Shown here: positions 1 through 6,461 of the stretch, piece by piece
Position numbering within the stretch: the stretch's first letter is position 1
How the letters are laid out: each line of letters begins with the position of its first letter
Assembly (NCBI GenBank): GCA_945899335.1
Contig: CAMDIP010000030.1
Location: 1-10,610 of the forward strand
Origin: Bordetella parapertussis
Lineage (GTDB): Bacteria; Pseudomonadota; Gammaproteobacteria; Burkholderiales; Burkholderiaceae_C
Direction: 5' to 3'
Length of the DNA: 10,610 nucleotides
The notes under the pieces: model-generated
Told to the model about the DNA's origin: nothing
What the model saw: only the letters and a program-made list of their open reading frames with translations
The model's database searches: none
Translations under genes and position numbers: made by a program

Positions 1-744
1 TGTGGAACCCAAGCCCAGTTTGTTGTTAACGTTAGGGCTATAAGACAAATTGAATGAGTAGCTGTCGTTACGATAACCGTCATTATCCGGGTTGATATTG
101 ACACCTTGTACAGCGACCCTGGCAGTGGTTCCACGAGTGGAGTTATTCCCTGCTGATAAAGCATATTGCCAATCCCCTAATTTTCCTTGCGTACCCACCG
201 CCGATTTTCTTGAGCCATACGAGCCTATCTCTGCTTTGACATAAGAAGCAGGCTGCGTTTGGGTGTCTTTTGTGAAAACCTGAATCACCCCTCCTATGGC
301 TCCGCTGCCATATACCGCAGAGACATTCCCTCTGACAATCTCTATGCGATCAACTTGGTCCAGCATGATGTGCTCTAGACTAACTGTGCCCGTAGTGTCT
401 TGCTTGGTTATGGGCACCCCATCGATCAAGACCAAAACTTGTAGGGATGCAGCGCCTCTTAAAAACGCGGTTGCTGCAGTCCCTCTTCCTCCATTTTGAG
501 TGAACTGAAATCCAGCCTCTCGTGCCAAAAGTGACGGTAAATCAATCAACTGCGACTGTTCTATGGCATCTCGCCCAAGCACTGTGGTGTGGGCAATGAC
601 ATCGGTCACGATTTGTTCGGTTCGACTTGCAGTGACAACGGTGGGTTTAAGGATGGCGTCTTCAGCGGCTTGCGCGATAGATAAAAAACTCACGCAAAAA
701 AGCACGAGCAAAACTCCCCGAAGGGATGAACAGAAAGAAAACAT
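1..744 (-). CDS. btuB: Vitamin B12 TonB-dependent outer membrane receptor BtuB, 5' part (partial)
   Basis: An open frame of 248 codons starts at an ATG at 744-742 and runs off the left edge without a stop, so only the N-terminal part is visible. Residues 1-26 look like a signal peptide (hydrophobic core, then SIAQA before the cleavage point). Next comes a TonB-box-like stretch (TVVTASR, about residues 35-41). A plug domain follows with the family signatures LPSLLAREAGF, FLRGAA, VLVLIDGVPI, RIEIVRG and AVYGSGAIGGVIQVFTK. After about residue 165 the first strands of the beta barrel begin. The family carries scarce ligands across the outer membrane using TonB energy; the cobalamin riboswitch in the leader points to vitamin B12 or a related corrinoid. 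No good Shine-Dalgarno lies before the ATG, but no other in-frame start is nearby and the signal peptide begins here. Arg codons AGA/AGG (5 of 12) are more frequent than in the neighbouring genes. Confidence 0.93.
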   Translation of the reverse strand, partial: MFSFCSSLRGVLLVLFCVSFLSIAQAAEDAILKPTVVTASRTEQIVTDVIAHTTVLGRDAIEQSQLIDLPSLLAREAGFQFTQNGGRGTAATAFLRGAASLQVLVLIDGVPITKQDTTGTVSLEHIMLDQVDRIEIVRGNVSAVYGSGAIGGVIQVFTKDTQTQPASYVKAEIGSYGSRKSAVGTQGKLGDWQYALSAGNNSTRGTTARVAVQGVNINPDNDGYRNDSYSFNLSYSPNVNNKLGLGST

Positions 745-832
745 AAGAATAAATACCAGCCAAGTGCCCTCACCGCCTTCCCCGACAGTGCATGGACGTT
801 AAGAAACCACGAATGAACGCAGCTTCACCTTG

Positions 833-1020
833 TTGGCCGGTATCCGGGCTAGCGAAAACAACCCTGTCCGCCTTCCCAGTTGCTTGTTCAAGGCAACCAG
901 TGGCTGTGTGGGACAGGATGGAAACACCCGAAGGCATTTCGTTCGCTTGACCGTTGCGGGGGCAGCGCAGGCTGGTTTGAAGCCAAGCTATGTACAAAAA
1001 AGATGTACTAAGTAGGCCAA
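833..1020 (-). ncRNA. Cobalamin riboswitch (B12 element) in the btuB leader
   Basis: Read on the minus strand, the conserved blocks of the cobalamin riboswitch appear in order. CTGCCCCCGCAACGGT is at 965-950, GCCACTG at 904-898, GGGAAGGC at 877-870, and AGCCCGGATACCGGCC at 850-835. A closing stem can form between TTGGCC (1020-1015) and GGCCAA (838-833). A hairpin GTTGC/GCAAC sits between the second and third blocks. The element ends about 90 nt before the btuB start. No T-run terminator is visible in that gap, so control is more likely at translation than by premature termination (inference). Adenosylcobalamin or a related form should bind and turn btuB off. Outer boundaries are approximate. 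Confidence 0.93.
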
Positions 1021-1121
1021 AAAACTTCTGCTTCCCGTTGAACTGCGGTATGTGAACCACACCGCGAGCACCAACCAGCGCATTCTAGCCACAATCCTAT
1101 TTAGCCCCCTAAAATGCGTCC
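1021..1121. other. Divergent intergenic region between the btuB leader and the zapB-like gene
   Basis: This stretch must hold the promoter for the riboswitch/btuB transcript on the minus strand and probably the promoter of the zapB-like/zapA operon on the plus strand. I could not pick out a clear -35/-10 pair for either. No gene is evident here; a short frame crossing it on the minus strand runs through the riboswitch and is not a gene. Confidence 0.4.
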
Positions 1122-1337
1122 ATGTCGGAAAATTCATCCCTAGACCCCGTTCTGGAGCGCGTTGAACGTTTGCTGTTGCGTTACGAAGAACTGCGCCGCA
1201 CCAACGACCTGCTCATCGCCCAAGTTGAAACACTTGCCCAAGAACGCGATTCACTCAAATCACGTTTACAAGCCGCACGAAGCCGCATTGATGGTTTGCT
1301 CGATCGCTTGCCCCTTGAAGTCAAGGACAGCGCATGA
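1122..1337 (+). CDS. Small ZapB-like coiled-coil protein (TIGR02449 type)
   Basis: A 71-residue protein that is almost entirely a predicted coiled coil: residues about 8-62 are rich in Leu, Glu, Arg and Gln with heptad spacing (for example LERVERLLLRYEELRRTNDLL). It has no signal peptide or membrane segment, so it is cytoplasmic. Small coiled-coil proteins of this type are found just upstream of zapA in many beta- and gammaproteobacteria and are annotated as ZapB-like or TIGR02449 proteins (established for the neighbourhood, function inferred). A role in organising the FtsZ ring together with ZapA is plausible but not shown by the sequence. The stop codon overlaps the zapA start as ATGA (1334-1337), which suggests translational coupling. 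No strong ribosome binding site is seen before the ATG; the other nearby ATG at 1114 is in a different frame. Confidence 0.85.
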   Translation: MSENSSLDPVLERVERLLLRYEELRRTNDLLIAQVETLAQERDSLKSRLQAARSRIDGLLDRLPLEVKDSA

Positions 1338-1630
1338 ACCAGCTAGAGGTTCAACTCATGGGACAAAGTTACATCTTGGGCTGCCCTGTGGGCGCTGAAG
1401 AACGTTTCCATGCAGCGGTCAAGCGGGTCGATGACGCGATGTGCAAGATTCGCGATGCTGGAAAAATCAAAGCACGTGACCGCATTGCCGTGTTGGCAGC
1501 GCTGAACTTGGCATTCGAGTTGTCCGACTTCTCTGGTGCGCCCAGCGAGCCCAGTTCCTCCAACCACAATCTCAATAACTTACTTTACCGCCTGGACACC
1601 GCTTTGGGCCACGATGGTCACTTGCTCTAA
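1334..1630 (+). CDS. zapA: Cell division protein ZapA
   Basis: A 98-residue protein of the usual ZapA length. The N-terminal part (residues 1-50) has the family pattern: a short strand region MNQLEVQLMGQSYILGCP, then EERFHAAVKRVDDAMCKIRDAGK, then RDRIAVLAALNLAFEL. The C-terminal half is a helix that in the family forms an antiparallel coiled-coil tetramer. ZapA binds FtsZ in the cytoplasm and bundles its filaments to stabilise the division ring. The gene overlaps the preceding ZapB-like gene by four bases, so both are probably made from one message. The 6S RNA promoter overlaps and follows its 3' end, an arrangement known in many proteobacteria and good support for the identification. Confidence 0.93.
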   Translation: MNQLEVQLMGQSYILGCPVGAEERFHAAVKRVDDAMCKIRDAGKIKARDRIAVLAALNLAFELSDFSGAPSEPSSSNHNLNNLLYRLDTALGHDGHLL

Positions 1631-1642
1631 GCCTTCTACAAT
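1615..1642 (+). promoter_or_regulatory. Putative sigma-70 promoter of the 6S RNA gene
   Basis: A -10 hexamer TACAAT (1637-1642) lies 6 bases before the predicted 6S RNA 5' end. A -35-like TGGTCA (1615-1620, four of six matches to TTGACA) stands 16 bases upstream. Both overlap or abut the 3' end of zapA. The -10 is convincing, the -35 weaker. Confidence 0.65.
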
Positions 1643-1647
1643 AAGCT

Positions 1648-1822
1648 GGTCTGCAAGTCTGCTGGGTTTTATATTTCTTGAACCAATGCTCTCTGGAGCC
1701 CCGGGCTTGGAAATTGGCTGGTGAGCGTGAACATCTCGCGTTAGATGAACCCAACACCTTTCTGACCTCGCCCACCTGAACCTTTCGTTCAGGATGACGA
1801 TCCAGCGGCCCTTGCAGACACT
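1648..1822 (+). ncRNA. ssrS: 6S RNA (SsrS)
   Basis: The space after zapA folds as expected for 6S RNA. Nine bases GTCTGCAAG (1649-1657) pair perfectly with CTTGCAGAC (1811-1819) as the closing stem, about 170 nt apart. A second pairing, GCTGG (1661-1665) with CCAGC (1802-1806), continues that stem. GGCTGGTGAGCGTGAAC in the apical part resembles the GGTTGGTGAGCATGCTC of E. coli 6S. A small hairpin, CCTGAAC (1775-1781) with GTTCAGG (1787-1793), corresponds in place and look to the 3' central-bubble hairpin of E. coli 6S. The RNA mimics an open promoter and binds the sigma-70 holoenzyme in stationary phase. Location after zapA is the classical one. Ends are estimated to within a few bases. Confidence 0.9.
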
Positions 1823-1870
1823 TTTACTTTTACACATCTCTCTTATGTCGACTTCTCTTATCTTTTCGTC

Positions 1871-2875
1871 ATGTCTTTGCGCATAGCCATTGTTGGTGCA
1901 GGAGCCATTGGCGGCTACCTCGCAGTCAAACTTAGCTTGGCAGGTCACGACGTCACCTGCATTGCCCGTGGCGACAATCTTCGTGCCATCCAAAGCCACG
2001 GTATGAAGTTGGTGACAGAGGACGGCACCGATTTGGTTGCCCCTGTCAAAGCTTGCAGCGTCGACGGTGCTGAAACTTACGACTATGTGTTTTTAACCCT
2101 GAAATCCCATCAAGTAGCAGCAGTTGCACAAGACATTGACCGCTTGTGCCATGACACCACCGCCGTGGTGACCATGCAAAACGGTTTGCCTTGGTGGTAC
2201 TTCCACCAACTTGTAGGCGCTTACCAAGGCACTCAACTCAAGACACTCGACGCCGATGGAATGCTTTGGCAGCACCTCAAACCCGAACGCGTCATTGGTG
2301 CGGTGGTCTACCCTGCGGCAGAGTTGATTGCCCCTGGTGTGGTCAAGCTGATTGAAGGCAACCGCTTCACCTTGGGTGAGCCCAGTGGAGAGAAATCTGA
2401 ACGGGTTACTTTGTTGGCGCAAGCCATGATTGGCGCTGGTTTCAAAGTGCCGGTGTCGGCAGATATTCGCAGTGAGTTGTGGGTGAAATTGTGGGGAAAC
2501 TTGTGCTTTAACCCCATCTCGGCTTTAACCCACGCCACACTGGAACAAATTGCCTTGCATCCGCTAAGCCACTCACTGGCCAGCCAAATGATGCAAGAGG
2601 CCCAAGCTGTTGGCGAAAAAACTGGCGCACAGTTCAAGATCAGTATTGAAAAGCGCATTGCAGGCGCACAAGCTGTGGGTGCACACAAAACCTCTATGTT
2701 GCAAGACATCGAACAAGGCAAAGCCTTAGAGCTGGATGCGATTTTGGGTGGTGTGATTGAACTGGGTCGCGTGGTTGGTATACCCACACCCACGCTGGAA
2801 ACCGTCTACAGTTTGACACGCTTACTAGAGCAAAGCGTGTTGCAAAGTCAGCACGGATTGAAGTTAAATACTTAA
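1871..2875 (+). CDS. panE: Ketopantoate reductase family protein (2-dehydropantoate 2-reductase)
   Basis: A 334-residue cytoplasmic NAD(P)H-dependent reductase of the PanE/ApbA family. The N-terminal Rossmann motif GAGAIGG is at residues 9-15, followed by the basic IARGD region that usually selects NADPH. MQNG (102-105) carries the Asn matching N98 of E. coli PanE. WVKLWGNLCFN (204-214) carries the catalytic Lys206 with Asn210 and Asn214. KTSMLQD (273-279) and LELDAI (286-291) hold Ser275 and Glu287. The family reduces ketopantoate to pantoate for coenzyme A synthesis. The segment after the MQNG motif (PWWYF, then VVYPAAELIAPG) marks a branch with several paralogs, and the Asn matching E. coli N194 appears absent, so another 2-oxo acid may be the real substrate. 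It begins 48 bases after the 6S RNA, has no clear Shine-Dalgarno, and precedes an acyl-CoA synthetase by 9 bases. Confidence 0.82.
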   Translation: MSLRIAIVGAGAIGGYLAVKLSLAGHDVTCIARGDNLRAIQSHGMKLVTEDGTDLVAPVKACSVDGAETYDYVFLTLKSHQVAAVAQDIDRLCHDTTAVVTMQNGLPWWYFHQLVGAYQGTQLKTLDADGMLWQHLKPERVIGAVVYPAAELIAPGVVKLIEGNRFTLGEPSGEKSERVTLLAQAMIGAGFKVPVSADIRSELWVKLWGNLCFNPISALTHATLEQIALHPLSHSLASQMMQEAQAVGEKTGAQFKISIEKRIAGAQAVGAHKTSMLQDIEQGKALELDAILGGVIELGRVVGIPTPTLETVYSLTRLLEQSVLQSQHGLKLNT

Positions 2876-2884
2876 AGGACAGTG

Positions 2885-4402
2885 ATGCAAACCCTTCAAG
2901 AATGGATGGCCCAAGGCCAAGCGAATGCTGTGTGTTTGAGTGCGCCCAACGCCGCACCTTTGAGCTACCAAGGTTTACGCAACTTAAGCTCGCATGTGCA
3001 AGAGGCACTCAACGCAGTGGGCATTGGCCGCAACGATCGCGTGGCGATTGTGTTGCCCAATGGCGCAGAGATGGCGGCGGCGTTTGTGGCGGTGGCCGCT
3101 TGCAGCACGTCTGCCCCCCTGAACCCCTCGTACCGCGCTGATGAGTTCGAGTTTTACCTGAACGATTTGAATGCCAAGGCGCTGATGGTTGAAAAGGGAT
3201 CCATATCCCCAGCAGTAGCCGTGGCGGAAAAATTGGGCGTATCGGTTGTGTATGTCTTACCTACGCCAGCTCTTGGTGCGGGTTCGTTCACACTGGACAC
3301 CTCATCTCGGCAAGCTGCAACTGCGGCCTCACATGGCATGGCCCACGCCGACGATGTAGCTTTGGTACTGCATACCTCTGGCACCACCTCACGCCCCAAA
3401 ATTGTTCCACTGACGCATCGCAATGTGTGTGCCTCTGCCCAGCACATTGCGCGCAGCACGGCCTTCACTGCCAGCGACCGCGGCTTGAACGTCATGCCCT
3501 TGTTTCATATCCACGGCTTGATTGCTGGCATCTTGGCTCCGCTTTCTCAAGGCGGCGAAGTCCATTGCACCAGTGGCTTTAATGCCTTGAAATTCTTCTC
3601 TCAAATGGAAGAGGTCAAACCCACTTGGTACACCGCTGTGCCCACCATGCACCAAGCGATTTTGTCCAGAGCGGCCAATAACCGCGAAGTGATTACAAAG
3701 GTGCCTTTGCGTTTCATTCGCTCGTCTTCCTCTTCATTGCCACCTCAAGTGTTAGCTGAACTTGAAGCCACCTTTCATGCGCCTGTGATTGAAGCCTATG
3801 GCATGACCGAAGCGGCCCACCAAATGGCTTGCAACCCTTTGCCTCCCGGCAAACGCAAGCCTGGCACGGTGGGTTTGGCGGCCGGCCCCGAAGTGGCCAT
3901 CATGGACACCGAAGGCCAACTGCTGGCGACTGGCAGCACCGGTGAAATTGTGATTCGCGGCCCCAACGTCACCCCTGGCTATGAAAACAACGACAAGGCC
4001 AATGCGGAAAACTTCACCCAGGGCTGGTTTCGCACCGGCGACCAAGGTGTGATGGACAGCGAGGGCTACATCAGCATCACTGGCAGGTTGAAAGAAATCA
4101 TCAACCGTGGTGGCGAAAAAATCAGTCCGCGTGAAATCGATGAAATATTGATGGACCATCCCGCTGTGGGTCAGGTGGTGTGCTTTGGCATACCCCATGA
4201 CAAATTGGGCGAAGAAGTAGGTGCTGCTGTGGTGCTGCGCGAAGGGCAAACTGCCTCAGAAAAAGAACTGCGCGACTATGTCGCCACCCGCGTGGCTGAC
4301 TTCAAGGTGCCCCGCAAAATATTGTTGCTCGATGAAATTCCCAAAGGCGCCACCGGCAAACTTCAACGCATAGGCATGGCCCAAAAGCTTGGCTTAGCCT
4401 GA
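2885..4402 (+). CDS. Acyl-CoA synthetase, oxalate-CoA ligase (AAE3/Pcs60)-like
   Basis: A 505-residue adenylate-forming enzyme of full length that activates a carboxylic acid to its CoA thioester via an acyl-AMP. Core motifs are all present: the ATP loop TSGTTSRPK (164-172), YGMTE (305-309), GWFRTGD (380-386), the hinge GRLKEIINRGGEKISP (400-415), and the catalytic lysine in PKGATGK (Lys492). Segments such as PLFHIHGLIAG, TWYTAVPTMHQ, RFIRSSSSSLPP and EAYGMTEAAHQM closely follow plant AAE3 and yeast Pcs60, which are oxalate-CoA ligases, so oxalate is the best guess (inference). I favour the ATG at 2885 because AAAGGA (2874-2879) stands 5 bases before it; a GTG directly in front (2882) would add one residue. 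It overlaps the next gene by one base (TGATG), so the two are probably co-translated. No oxalyl-CoA decarboxylase is seen in this window. Confidence 0.88.
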   Translation: MQTLQEWMAQGQANAVCLSAPNAAPLSYQGLRNLSSHVQEALNAVGIGRNDRVAIVLPNGAEMAAAFVAVAACSTSAPLNPSYRADEFEFYLNDLNAKALMVEKGSISPAVAVAEKLGVSVVYVLPTPALGAGSFTLDTSSRQAATAASHGMAHADDVALVLHTSGTTSRPKIVPLTHRNVCASAQHIARSTAFTASDRGLNVMPLFHIHGLIAGILAPLSQGGEVHCTSGFNALKFFSQMEEVKPTWYTAVPTMHQAILSRAANNREVITKVPLRFIRSSSSSLPPQVLAELEATFHAPVIEAYGMTEAAHQMACNPLPPGKRKPGTVGLAAGPEVAIMDTEGQLLATGSTGEIVIRGPNVTPGYENNDKANAENFTQGWFRTGDQGVMDSEGYISITGRLKEIINRGGEKISPREIDEILMDHPAVGQVVCFGIPHDKLGEEVGAAVVLREGQTASEKELRDYVATRVADFKVPRKILLLDEIPKGATGKLQRIGMAQKLGLA

Positions 4403-5220
4403 TGTCTCTGTCCTTTGCGGATGTGATCGTGGCCTTGGTGCTTCTGGGCACGGTGGCGGGTTTTTTGGCGGGCATGTTGGGCGTTGGTGGCGCACTCATG
4501 ATGATTCCTTTCATCACTTTTTTGCTCAGCACCCAAGGTGTAGACCCAGACTCTGCAGTGAAGATGGCGATTGCCACAGGCATGTCCACCATTGTGGTGA
4601 CCTCACTGGCAAGTACCCGTGCTCACCACAAACTGGGCGCAGTGCGTTGGGACTTGGTGAAAGGTTTGGTCCCCGGCATATTGCTTGGCAGTGCGCTGTC
4701 AAGCCTGTGGTTGTTTGCGGTTTTGAAAGGCTCGGCCTTGGCCTTGTTCTTTGCCGGCTTTACGGCGTTTTCAGCCACCCAAATGATCTTGGACAAAAAA
4801 CCCAAGCCTTCTAGGCAAATGCCAGGCCTCATGGGGCAAACAGGCGTGGGCACACTCATTGGTACCTTGTCAGGTTTGGTGGGTGCGGGTGGTGCATTTG
4901 TCAGCATCCCGTTTATGACGTGGTGCAACATCCCCATACGCCAAGCCGTCGCCACCAGCGCAGCCATTGGTTTTCCCGTGGCCTTGGCCAATGCACTGGG
5001 CTATGTAGTGAGCGGCTGGAATGCGCCGCACAACCTTGACTGGAGCTTTGGCTACATCTGGCTACCTGGCTTGGTGGTCATTGGTCTGTGCACCATGGTC
5101 ACCGCGCCCATGGGCGCTCGATTGGCGCACAAAATGCCGGTGCACAAACTCAAACGCGGTTTTGCTTTGCTTCTGTTTCTTTTAGCCAGTTACATGCTTT
5201 ACCGCGGCTTGCACAGTTAA
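4402..5220 (+). CDS. TSUP family membrane transporter (TauE/SafE sulfite exporter family)
   Basis: A 272-residue inner membrane protein with about eight hydrophobic segments. It shows the internal duplication of the TSUP family: GMLGVGGALMMIPFI (residues 24-38) in the first half and GLVGAGGAFVSIPFM (158-172) in the second. Members move sulfite, sulfoacetate, sulfonates or small organic anions across the cytoplasmic membrane; the substrate cannot be read from the sequence. The ATG overlaps the stop of the acyl-CoA synthetase by one base, so export or import of the acid handled by that enzyme is possible but unproven. Its stop TAA (5218-5220) lies inside a TTAA that also provides the stop of the convergent usp gene. 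Confidence 0.88.
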   Translation: MSLSFADVIVALVLLGTVAGFLAGMLGVGGALMMIPFITFLLSTQGVDPDSAVKMAIATGMSTIVVTSLASTRAHHKLGAVRWDLVKGLVPGILLGSALSSLWLFAVLKGSALALFFAGFTAFSATQMILDKKPKPSRQMPGLMGQTGVGTLIGTLSGLVGAGGAFVSIPFMTWCNIPIRQAVATSAAIGFPVALANALGYVVSGWNAPHNLDWSFGYIWLPGLVVIGLCTMVTAPMGARLAHKMPVHKLKRGFALLLFLLASYMLYRGLHS

Positions 5221-5660
5221 CGCAGCACCAGCACGGGAACAGTGGAGTGCGTCAACACATTTTGTGTTTCGCTGCCCAACAATACGCGTTTGATACCTTT
5301 ACGGCCATGGGAAGCCATCACGATCAAGTCAGCCTTGCATTTGGTAGCGGCTTTGACCAAACCTTCTGAAATGTCGTCTGACTTAACCACTGACGTCTTG
5401 ATGATCAGGCCTTTGGAAGCAGCGCTTGATGCGATTTTGTCCAGCACCACTTGCGCACCCGCCGCCCACTGGGCCTCGATGCTTTTGACATCGATATCGG
5501 CCACCGTGAAAGAACCCTCAAAGTAGGTTTGAACGTAGCGAGGAATGACCTTCACAGCCACCAATTCGGCACTGAATTTAGATGCCAAATCGATGGCGCT
5601 TTTCACCGCTTTTTGTGACAGCTTAGAGCCATCGGTGGCCAACATGATAGTTTTGAACAT
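5217..5660 (-). CDS. Universal stress protein UspA family
   Basis: A 147-residue single-domain cytoplasmic Usp protein. It opens with MFKTIMLATDGS, where Asp10 is the nucleotide-contacting residue of the family. It closes with ASHGRKGIKRVLLGS (residues 116-130), matching the ATP-binding pattern G-x9-G-S although the first Gly of the full motif is Ala, as is common. Members bind ATP and help cells survive stress or growth arrest. The start at 5660 is chosen because AAGGAGAA lies a few bases upstream and the family begins here; a longer frame from 5723 would add 21 residues that do not fit. A near-perfect FNR site lies 81 to 94 bases upstream of the start codon, so induction under low oxygen is likely. 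The gene converges on the TSUP gene with a four-base overlap. Confidence 0.92.
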   Translation of the reverse strand: MFKTIMLATDGSKLSQKAVKSAIDLASKFSAELVAVKVIPRYVQTYFEGSFTVADIDVKSIEAQWAAGAQVVLDKIASSAASKGLIIKTSVVKSDDISEGLVKAATKCKADLIVMASHGRKGIKRVLLGSETQNVLTHSTVPVLVLR

Positions 5661-5682
5661 GGGTTTCTCCTTGAATGACCGC

Positions 5683-5699
5683 CATACCGAAAAGGTATG
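5683..5699 (-). other. Hairpin in the usp leader
   Basis: CATACC (5683-5688) and GGTATG (5694-5699) form a six-pair stem with a five-base loop. It lies about 13 bases upstream of the usp Shine-Dalgarno and inside the predicted transcript. It may stabilise the message or be a protein site; there is no T-run to make it a terminator. Confidence 0.4.
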
Positions 5700-5714
5700 T
5701 TGCATGGGAGAGAG

Positions 5715-5720
5715 CTTATG
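5715..5720 (-). promoter_or_regulatory. Putative -10 element of the FNR-dependent usp promoter
   Basis: On the minus strand CATAAG (5720-5715) matches four of six bases of TATAAT. The implied start near 5707 puts the centre of the FNR site at about -40 to -41, the classical spacing for class II FNR activation. Confidence 0.45.
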
Positions 5721-5740
5721 CACAGCATGAACTTTACATA

Positions 5741-5754
5741 TTGATATGCATCAA
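5741..5754 (-). promoter_or_regulatory. FNR-type operator upstream of usp
   Basis: TTGATATGCATCAA matches the FNR/Anr consensus TTGAT-N4-ATCAA at all ten fixed positions. It overlaps the last codons of the DsbD_2-type gene. The window also encodes an Fnr with the E-SR recognition residues that read such half sites. The target is most likely usp, the next gene downstream on the minus strand. Confidence 0.85.
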
Positions 5755-6461
5755 TAGTTGGTCACGTTGCACCACGGCGCTTGCTGCTCCACCAAACCCA
5801 TCCACAAAGCCCATGCAGAGCTGACGGCCAAGGCCAAGCCAGCCAAGCGAACACCTGCATGGGAGATATTTACTTTGGAGATATTCACTCTCGCAAGCCG
5901 CGACCACAACCAAGGCGCCAAGGTCAGCATGATGGCGCCACCCACAGCAAAAGAAGACATCACGGCTGCACCTTCCAAAGCAGACCCGCTGAGCAAAGCC
6001 ACCAACAACGCAGAGTAAAGCAAGCCGCAAGGCAAAAACGCCCACACCAAGCCCAGCAACAAAGGACCAAGCGGATGTCGGTGAAGACTTTGTCGTTGTT
6101 CAGGTGAAGACAGTTTGTGCCAAATACCGCTGGCTGCATTACTGAGCCACACAGGCTGCTCAGCACGAATGAGCAGCAGCATCCCAATCAACACCGCTGC
6201 AATATGCACCATGCTCCACACCGGACGCAAGGCCGCGCTGTGCACGGCCATCCACCCGAGGGCTTGCATGGAGGCAGCGGCAACCGCACCCAAGACGGCA
6301 TAACCAACGAGTCGCCCAAACTGAAACAGCAATAGCGGTATCCAGGAGCGATTGGACGACCAACGCGAGATGCCCACACAAGCGGCCCCGCACATGGCCA
6401 AGCAATGGGGACCACCGACCAAACCCATGACGGCGGCCGTTGCTAACAAAGAAACGTTCAT
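5751..6461 (-). CDS. DsbD_2-type membrane protein (sulfite exporter TauE/SafE family annotation)
   Basis: A 236-residue inner membrane protein with about six hydrophobic segments. The family signatures are GGPHCLAMCG (residues 16-25), with two cysteines in the first membrane segment, and FLPCGLLYS (142-150) in the middle. Proteins of this group are commonly found beside cbb3 oxidase, copper ATPase, fnr and hemN genes and are thought to help copper or redox steps in oxidase maturation (family context; exact role unknown). Its ATG overlaps the hemN stop (TGATG), so it should be translated from the hemN message. A 15-base tandem duplication (5863-5877 and 5878-5892) gives the repeated peptide VNISKVNIS. 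An FNR site for the next gene overlaps its 3' end. Confidence 0.85.
   Translation of the reverse strand: MNVSLLATAAVMGLVGGPHCLAMCGAACVGISRWSSNRSWIPLLLFQFGRLVGYAVLGAVAAASMQALGWMAVHSAALRPVWSMVHIAAVLIGMLLLIRAEQPVWLSNAASGIWHKLSSPEQRQSLHRHPLGPLLLGLVWAFLPCGLLYSALLVALLSGSALEGAAVMSSFAVGGAIMLTLAPWLWSRLARVNISKVNISHAGVRLAGLALAVSSAWALWMGLVEQQAPWCNVTNY

Noticed and set aside
991..1008. ATGTAC repeated around an A-run, able to form a GTAC hairpin
   Set aside because: The stem is only four pairs and lies within the 5' part of the riboswitch; it is more likely part of that RNA than a separate operator or terminator.
770..1060. A 96-codon open frame on the minus strand across the btuB leader
   Set aside because: It runs through the cobalamin riboswitch; its coding look comes from the structured RNA, and the peptide has no recognisable features.
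1580..1999. A 139-codon open frame on the minus strand
   Set aside because: It lies opposite the 6S RNA and the start of the ketopantoate reductase gene, both well supported, and resembles no protein family.
3752..4249. A 165-codon open frame on the minus strand
   Set aside because: It is the antisense shadow of the acyl-CoA synthetase, whose catalytic motifs are all present on the plus strand.
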